From Massariosphaeria phaeospora (taxonomy: Eukaryota > Ascomycota > Dothideomycetes > Pleosporales): a stretch of 64,000 nt of DNA. Position 1 is the stretch's first letter. Every line of letters starts with the position of its first letter. The position numbers were made by a program, and so were the translations under genes. A model generated the notes under the pieces. That model made no database searches. It was not told the DNA's origin and saw nothing but the letters and a program-made list of their open reading frames with translations. Below are positions 57,591 through 64,000 of this stretch, piece by piece. The stretch covers positions 496,001 to 560,000 of the forward strand of contig JAADJZ010000020.1 of NCBI GenBank assembly GCA_011032825.1. Reading direction: 5' to 3'.

Positions 57591-58114
57591 CGAGCTGTTA
57601 TTAGAGATGCGATCGGGTAGCGCGTTCTTCTTTATGCCCTGTTTATACATTAGCTTGTATGCTAGATACAGTAAGGCTTTGTGCCGATAAAGGCCCACTG
57701 TTTCCCAATTGCTGAAGCTCCCTGTGCTGTCAAGAGGATGGTCCAACGTCTACTTTGCATCCTACTTCATCAGCAATGAATCCTAGGGACTGACTCGCTA
57801 TATGGGAACTTATTCCAGATATATGTATGTGATCGCAGCGCGCACATATACACTGCTCCTCGACGGGCGACCGAACATTACATCACTAGCTAAGGTAAGA
57901 CATGGTTAAACAATTCAAAAGTAGGGGTATGATGCTTCATATTTCGATTTCGGCACTCGCGTCCATTTTTAATTTGCTAGCTCCTGCACACCCCATCCCC
58001 ATCGACCTCCCTCCCCCATACCATACGTACTTAGCACACCACCTATCATCCACACCACGCACGCCGCCACCACTACCACTACCACTACCACAAACCCCAA
58101 TCCCCCGTGCCTAT
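57591..58114. other. Convergent intergenic interval with ACCACT repeats
   Basis: Between the BTB and Dbp9 3' ends. An ACCACT/ACTACC repeat occupies about 58069-58092. The stretch is A/T-rich at its left and CCT-rich at its right. No gene recognised. Confidence 0.65.
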
Positions 58115-59990
58115 CTATTTCTTGCCCCTCCCTCGCATATTGAACGTCTTCAACGGATCAATCTTGCCCGCCTTATTCCGCACAACTTTCTTCCCCTTCC
58201 TGTACACGGCCCTCCCCTTCTTCTCCTTCTCCAAGCCCACAAAGCCCATGTCTTCGACCGCCTTCTTGCCGCCGGGCAGTAGGTAGCTGGGGACGTGGGC
58301 AAGATGGGGCTGGATGCGCGTTGGGTGGTTGAGGTTGAGGTCGTGGCGGAGGTGGGACAGCGCTTCGGGGTTCTCTTCGAACTGTGATGGGTTTAGTCAG
58401 CGTTTGTGCAGGCGATGGGAGCGCGTGCGTGCGTGAGTAGATGTGACTTACATATCTGCTGAGCTTGCTGCTGTTCACCAACTCGGTTCGCAGCTCCTTG
58501 AGCCGCGCTTCACGCACGGCTATACGCGTCACTGCGCGCAGAGCGTCTTGGAACCGGTAGCGAAAGGGCTCGAGTTTCTTCATGTCGAAGCCGTAATTCT
58601 CCATTTTCTGGCCGCCCTCCATTTTCTGCTCGATCTTGGCCAAGACGTCTTCGTCGTCTTTGGAGCCGGCGAAGGACGTCGGCTTGTGTTTTCGGAACTT
58701 GTCGGCTGGGATGACGAAACTGATGGCTGTCCCGGTTTTGCCGGCACGCGCTGTGCGGCCGATGCGGTGGAAGTACGACTTGTAGTTGCTGGGGAGATCG
58801 AAGTTGATGATCGAGGACACGTCGATGAAGTCGATGCCTCGCGAGACGCCGGACTCGGTCTTGTTTGATTTCGCTTTCTTTTTCGGCCTAGATTCGTCGT
58901 CGTTCGCTTTCGTTCTTGACCCGACAACCTCTGCTTCATCCGACGCGATGAGGATATTGTACACGTTCTTGTTGAACTCTTCCACCATCCTTAACCGAGA
59001 CGCCAGCGGTAACTCGCTGTTCAGCACACAACTCTTGATTCCAATCTGCCCAAGGAACAGGCTAACCCTGTAACTTCTATCGACATCCCCAACAAAGATG
59101 ATAGATTTGCCGCGGATCAGTTTCAGCATAAACAATGCATATACGAGTAAGAACTTCTCATCCTCGGCACATCTAATGACGTATTGTTTCACCTGTTGCG
59201 AGTCTTTCTCCAGATCGCCAAGATCGAGTACTACGGGTTCGGTGAGACGGAATAGAGGTCGGAGGGCTTCGACATCGGTGCTGAGCGTTGCGCTCATAAG
59301 ACTATAGAGTATTAGAGAGGTGTGGTCTAACGGCTCTTGCAGGGCACGTTGCACTCACAAGATCTGGACGCCTTTAGGTATACTCTTGGAAATGGCTTCG
59401 AGGTCTTCCTTGAATCCATAGCCCATGACCAGATCAGCCTCGTCAATGACTAAATGGCCCAGCCCATCCAAAGACAGCGCGCCCTTGTTGATATGCGCAC
59501 TCGCTCGCGCCGGCGTCGCTACCACTATGTCGGGGAGCTCCGCCAGCTTCGCCCGCGCTACCACATCAGACTCTTTGCCCGCGAGATTCTGTGTCCTAAC
59601 ACTCTGGCCACAGTGTGCAGAGAGGTCGCGTGCAAGCTTAGTCACCTGCTGTGCGAGCTCTTTCGTCGGGACTAGGATGAGCGCGGTAGTCGTGGGCGAC
59701 GACTCTCGTGGCCGGCGTACTATGGTGTTGAGGATAGGGAGCAGGTACGCTGCGGTTTTGCCCGTGCCCGTGCCCGCGCGCAGAATGATATCTTTGCCCT
59801 GGATGGCCAGAGGAATTGCTTCCGCTTGGGGCTTGGACGGCTCGTTCCAGCGTTGATCGCGCACACCGCGGAGAAGGCGGGGCTCGAGTTCGAAGGAGGC
59901 GAACGAGGGTATTGGTGTATCTGCCGGTTTGGGGGGACTGCTTGGCTGCGGTCGGTCGCGCTCGTCTAGTTTTCGCTTCATGGCTGGCAT
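58115..59990 (-). CDS. dbp9: DEAD-box RNA helicase Dbp9 (ribosome biogenesis)
   Basis: ATP-dependent helicase of early 60S ribosome assembly in the nucleolus. Exons 59990-59359, 59301-58452 and 58381-58115 encode 582 residues. Helicase motifs in order: Q motif (FASFELEPRLLRGVRDQRWNEPSKPQ), Walker A AGTGTGKT, PTKELAQQ, VIDEAD, LMSATL, IIFVGDVDRSYR, and motif VI HRIGRTARAGKTG. The Dbp9-specific insert between motifs (SRTKANDDESRPKKKAKSNK) and the Lys-rich C-terminus (KKGRAVYRKGKKVVRNKAG) fit. The start is chosen at MPAMKRKL (A at -3); another in-frame ATG at 60062 would add 24 residues, and MKRKL at 59981 is the usual family start. Identity is sure; the exact start is not. Confidence 0.94.
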
Positions 59991-60320
59991 CGTGTGTTCA
60001 GGTCGTCGTGTCGTGGTTTCGTTGTCGGCCTGCAAAACATCACGGTGAACTTTTTTCGGCATGCGCCAAGGCCCTAGTCTGTCTAGGCCTAATCTACCCC
60101 ACGTCTGTCAAGACTCTACTCTTCGCTGTGACCGTCCGCAATAGCGCACGCGCAACGCTTGCCATGTATCAATGAGTAACGCCTCTTGTTATTGGGGCTT
60201 GCATCTATATATCTGAACTTGACCCTGACAATCCTCTAGGCTTTCTTTGGGTGCAATCGTCCAACACTCATATCTACGCAGGCCCCATCATGATCCAGCT
60301 ACTTCTCATCTCACTGTCCC
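59991..60320. other. Intergenic region between EthD gene 3' end and Dbp9 5' end
   Basis: About 330 bp holding the Dbp9 promoter. An in-frame ATG for Dbp9 at 60062 lies in a weaker context. Nothing else recognised. Confidence 0.55.
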
Positions 60321-60728
60321 TTACAACCTCGTAACCCTCGGGCCCTCGGCCACCATAATCCGAACGTTGGTCGGATCCGCAAAAGCCGCCCGATCCGCCT
60401 CCAGTTCAGCACTGTGTGGCGAGGAGTTCTGAGCCTGGCTGAACTGGCCAAAGTGTTCTTCGTCGCGGAACTCGACGATAGTGAGGCAGTCGAAGTCGAC
60501 CGAGTTCACGTCTCCCATGAGGACAAGCGGAGGCGCGACGTCGGCTTCGCCTTTCGCGGCCTCGTTGCGCTTGAGGTAGTAGCGTGTGTGGCTCACGGGA
60601 AGCACGTCGCCGAGATGTCCGAGATACTCCTTGACGAGTCCGATATGTTTGTTTTCGTAGTGGTCTTTGAACTGTTCGATGGTGATGCCGCTTTTGCGAG
60701 CCATGAAGAAGAAGACTGTGTAAGACAT
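60321..60728 (-). CDS. EthD-domain protein
   Basis: Single-exon gene of 135 residues. The sequence has the dimeric alpha-beta barrel pattern of the EthD family: YTVFFFMARKSGITIEQFKDHYENKHIGLVKEYLG, then HTRYYLKRN and a FDCLTIVEFRDEEHFGQF strand. EthD was first noted next to a bacterial ether-degradation P450. In fungi, EthD-like proteins often accompany polyketide tailoring or act as small dehydratases or cyclases. No neighbouring biosynthetic genes are here, so the role is unknown. The ATG is followed by a strong fold from residue 2, which supports the start. Confidence 0.88.
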   Translation of the reverse strand: MSYTVFFFMARKSGITIEQFKDHYENKHIGLVKEYLGHLGDVLPVSHTRYYLKRNEAAKGEADVAPPLVLMGDVNSVDFDCLTIVEFRDEEHFGQFSQAQNSSPHSAELEADRAAFADPTNVRIMVAEGPRVTRL

Positions 60729-61424
60729 GGCGTTGGGTCGTGAAGTGGACGGAGTAGGGACGCTGTTGTGTAGTATCGTCTGGTGGAGAGTGTTCTTCGG
60801 GGTGCTCAGCTGCTTTTACACTTACTGAGAAGGATTCACACTACCGTCAGATGCGAAGTGTTGTGCCAGTGCGCGGCTCAGGCTGCGAGGGACTCCGCGA
60901 ACTATATTTGTATGCCATGACTAAAGGCCATGGAAGCGCTAGCAACGCTTTGTTCTCCCGTGCACGTTGGATGCATTCCTCTGCAAGCCGGTGGTAGATA
61001 GTAGAAGGCATTGGGAGATGACCGAAACCTGAATGTCGAAACGTGTATGCGCGGATCGAGCAGGCTCTTCGATTCATTCCCCAGATATTCGACAGTCTAG
61101 ACAAGCGGTGTATAATACCTACCATCACGGCCATGTAGAAGATCTCCTCACCCAAGCCACCATATCCATGAAGCCCAACAGTTGAACGGACCTGTTGTGG
61201 AATAGCTGTTCCGGACAGTTCCGCGATGGTGGCCTAAGCGATGCAATTGGGTGGTTGGTCTTGAACGAGGCAGTGGAGGAACAGTTATTGAAACCAAATT
61301 TGCAGAGCGTGCGTAATATTTCAAGCTATATCTATCTCTAGCATACATGACGAGGCATGATGCGTCACAAACCCTTTTGTGTTCCATCCGCTCAAGGTCT
61401 GAGCACTTTCACCCGCGCGAGAGA
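60729..61424. other. Intergenic region between WSC gene 3' end and EthD 5' end
   Basis: About 700 bp. A 102-codon minus-strand frame (60847-61155) looks partly protein-like but has no known relative or splice partner that I can follow. Otherwise nothing recognised. Confidence 0.5.
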
Positions 61425-62299
61425 CTAAGCGGCCAAGGTGCTTTTGTAGACAGACAACAGAGAATCACCTCCACAAGTCTGCGAACTGGCTCCGGCACAT
61501 GGAGTGTGGCACTTGCCCCTCTCACGCTCCGTGTCTTGCAAACTGTTGCCACAGAAACACTCCCTGCCGAACTCTGTGTTGAAGTTAGCATGGGGTGTTC
61601 TAGTGATGGCAAACGGGACCACTTACCCAATCCTGCATAGACTTCGGAGTTCTCTGCACAGTATGTGATACAAGCTGGGACCGTCATATCGTCAGACTCT
61701 TTGAAAATGAACTCATTGTCGTCCGGATCACCGTTATGGAGAGTGCGGGCCGCAACGTCGTCAGAGTAACATCCGATATATTCGTAATCAGGATATGGCA
61801 CGTCTTCCGGGCCGTCTACCGTAGTAGAATTCGAAGAATCGGCTGTAGGGACATCGTCTGTGATGACGGGAGGTGCATCAGTTGGAGTAGCAGAGTCGGC
61901 GGAAGTGGGATCAGCTCTGGGAACGAGATCTGAAGTAGCAGAGTCCGTCGTAAGGGCTTCATTCTTGGTGGTGTGGGTAGCGGCATCCCGGGGGGGGCTG
62001 GGATCGCGTTGAACAATGGCCATACGAGCTTCTGTAGGAACAGGCGGGGCATCGGTAGGAACAAGAGGAGCATCGGTGGGAGCATCATCTTCTGCGGCAT
62101 CGGGAGCCGCAGCGTCTGTGGGAGGGGGCACATCGCCTGTGGGATCGAGGAATGAAATGGCCGAGGACGCCGTGAGTATGACGAAGCCTTCATCCGTTGG
62201 AGTAGCCGCGTCCTGGGGCATAGCATGGCGTCGAATTAGAGCAGCGGAGACGCTCAATGGACCCAAGAGGGCGAGGGTGGAAACCGAAGCGACCTTCAT
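61425..62299 (-). CDS. Secreted WSC-domain protein
   Basis: Exons 62299-61627 and 61573-61425 encode 273 residues. A signal peptide is clear (MKVASVSTLALLGPLSVSAA). A low-complexity Thr/Ala/Pro/Asp stretch of about 150 residues with TDAP-type units follows, probably O-glycosylated. It is followed by a WSC carbohydrate-binding domain (YEYIGCYSDD...ARTLHNG, ACITYCAE, FGRECFCGNSL, CHTPCAGASSQTCGG, LSVYKS) with the expected eight cysteines. WSC proteins bind beta-glucans at the fungal wall or act as stress sensors. No transmembrane segment follows, so this is a secreted form rather than a Wsc1-type receptor. Intron 1 (61574-61626, 53 bp) lies within the domain. Confident. Confidence 0.9.
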
Positions 62300-64000
62300 G
62301 TTGGAGATTCGTTGTCCGAGTGTCGTGGAGATGATGGTATGGTGTGGTGAGTTGAGTGTGGAAACAGCGACACTATGCAGCTATATATCTCGTCCATGTA
62401 GAGCCTTTCGATCATCGGTAAGGTTTCTTGACAACACTCTAGCTCGAAACCACCCCGCATGTCGTGGTGCTCGGTGGAGATGTATGATGCGGTGTTCTGC
62501 TAGGTCATATCGACCCGAAGGATGTCCATTTACGAAGCGAATGGAATCTGATTTCGATAGTGGACCCGGGGAAAGGACGGTTGAGTTATGAGCCAGGTTC
62601 TGGTGGGCCCATCCGTTGGTCGGTACCAGCGATCTCCATCCTATTACAACCCTCCTCATATCCACTTCCCGCCGTCGGTTCCCCTTCCCGAAAACTCTAT
62701 GCCATGGTAGTGAGCGTTTATGACAAGTTTCCAACGCACGGATGCATCATCGGTGGAGTCGTTGAAGAGGTGCCTAATTTAGACTTGTTGGGCAGTAGAA
62801 GAGTTGTGGCTCATGACCAAGTCTTCCGTCGCCACATACGATCTAGACTATACCCACATGACTAGGCACTTCGAGGATGAGAAAAGATGGCTCGTCTTCT
62901 AGCTCCTAGTTTAACGTATTATGCAAGCCGGCGCAATACTTTTTCCACGAAAAGAAATGAAGTAGTCCAAAGATGCACCCCTCACGCTCGGCGATCCTCT
63001 CTAGACTACCGGCTATCGTCTCTTTAGTTCAGCTTCAATAGCACCATATGTTGGAGTCTATCGAGTTGTTGCATAATCCCCGCGAGTTAACCTTAACGGT
63101 CAGATTAGCTCAGAGCCACCAAACCCCGCTCGTATCAGGGCAACATCTCCATCTAATGGTTGGAGGAGGACTCCGGATCTTGGCTTCATTGACGCGTTAT
63201 CTGGCCTTCGAGATTGACGAGCACGACTCCGATTTAGGAAAGCCCGATCTATGCTGTCTTTGTGAAACTGACGCATCTCCTACATGTCGATATGGATTCG
63301 CAAGAAAAAGTCATGGAGAAGGCCCGGGCCGCATATTCCTCGACCCGCAAGGTCCACCGAACTTTTGTCTTGAACGTCGGAATACAGACGTGCTGGAATG
63401 ACTTTGGCGGTGATGTAATAGGCACTTATTCCCTTCGAAGTTCGTACATAGGAGGAAGGGTATGAGGCTGCCATCTCCTAGCTATTGTTACATCCATCGA
63501 ATACTGTCCTGTGCCGTCGTCAAGCTACATCGACCAACTCGGCTTTGGTATGCGTAGTAGTTTGTGTAGTTGAAAGTGGCAAGCAGAGGTGGCACGTCGT
63601 GCATCAGCTAGAAGTTCTTCAGCATGTTGCTTTCGTTTTCTAGCATGTAGCAATGGTAAACACCATCACAATAGGCCTCAAGCAGCTTTATGCCGGGGGT
63701 TTCATTTGACTCAAGCCATGTCGCTTACTGATTGATTGTAGCGTCTCTGGTACTTTCTGAAATTTGTATGACTCTTATGTTCCACTGAGAAGTCACTCTG
63801 ATGGTTTCATTCTGGTTCGGGTGTCTGATTCCTGCAATGTTGAACATGCTTATAGATTAGAGAAAAGCTCAGCACCGGATAAGTCAAAGCTCTGTATGCT
63901 CCAAAAGCATGCTAATTTTCCGATGCTAGATAAGCTCGTCGAGGGGACGCATTTCTTGCTGATCTCTGCGGTATTGAACGATTCGACAAAGTGAACTCCA
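62300..64000. other. Right-end intergenic region, no gene recognised
   Basis: The left 100 bp are the WSC promoter. The rest holds short frames on both strands, including a 117-codon plus-strand frame at 63048-63401 and a 76-codon one at 63764-63994, neither resembling a known family. A gene may begin beyond the window edge. Confidence 0.5.
62381..62387 (-). promoter_or_regulatory. TATA box of the WSC gene
   Basis: TATATAG on the minus strand about 82 bp upstream of the WSC start codon. The position and sequence fit a core promoter element. Confidence 0.5.

Noticed and set aside
60847..61155. 102-codon minus-strand frame between EthD and WSC genes
   Set aside because: Partly protein-like but no known relative, no splice partner, and a short intergenic location; left as unannotated.
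63048..63401. 117-codon plus-strand frame near the window edge
   Set aside because: No family resemblance, and other frames of similar length overlap it.

Overview
This window is nuclear DNA of a filamentous ascomycete (Pezizomycotina). A Dothideomycete is my best guess, at low confidence. The evidence is the short introns (about 50-80 bp, rarely 200-300 bp) with GTRNGT donors and YAG acceptors, and the gene families present: velvet, CAP64-type GT90, WSC, DUF4360, EthD, DUF7025-AAA and a 2EXR/F-box-like protein. There are no bacterial or phage traits. I assembled 19 protein-coding genes by joining exons so that phase and family motifs run continuously across each junction. I recognised no tRNA, rRNA, CRISPR array or intact transposon.

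Layout. 1-1523 (-) is the 5' part of mitochondrial NAD(P) transhydrogenase, cut by the window edge. 2699-5291 (+) is a DUF7025/AAA+ ATPase. 6416-7482 (+) is a secreted DUF4360 protein and 8533-9492 (+) an F-box-like protein. 10137-11096 (-) is a short divergent velvet protein. A 5.4-kb gene-poor stretch follows, then a GT90 glycosyltransferase (16471-18336, +) and arginyl-tRNA synthetase with two in-frame starts (18858-21206, +). After a microsatellite-rich convergent interval comes a 2EXR-like protein (23336-24302, -), then a 4.7-kb gene-free stretch and an 808-residue disordered protein (29003-31429, +).

From 33.7 to 47.2 kb six minus-strand genes follow one another: the Tudor-SN nuclease SND1, Cu/Zn superoxide dismutase, transaldolase, a short-chain dehydrogenase and a giant Red1-like C3H1 zinc-finger protein close the run. 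The Red1-like gene is head-to-head with a type II myosin heavy chain (47869-55291, +). The right end holds a BTB protein, the DEAD-box helicase Dbp9, an EthD-domain protein and a WSC-domain secreted protein. Most are housekeeping genes (NADPH and redox supply, translation, ribosome assembly, RNA surveillance, cytokinesis) without operon-like logic.

The standout observation is at the 3' end of the myosin gene. A heptamer T TTT TTG lies in the correct 0-frame phase immediately before the stop codon. Eight nucleotides later there is a perfect 9-bp stem-loop. The -1 frame then stays open for 84 codons and encodes a strongly acidic, then basic, tail. This is the architecture of programmed -1 ribosomal frameshifting. 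A homopolymer assembly error or a cryptic intron must be excluded. Second is the arginyl-tRNA synthetase, whose weak upstream AUG adds an Arg-rich presequence and whose downstream AUG has an ideal context, suggesting mitochondrial and cytosolic forms from one gene.
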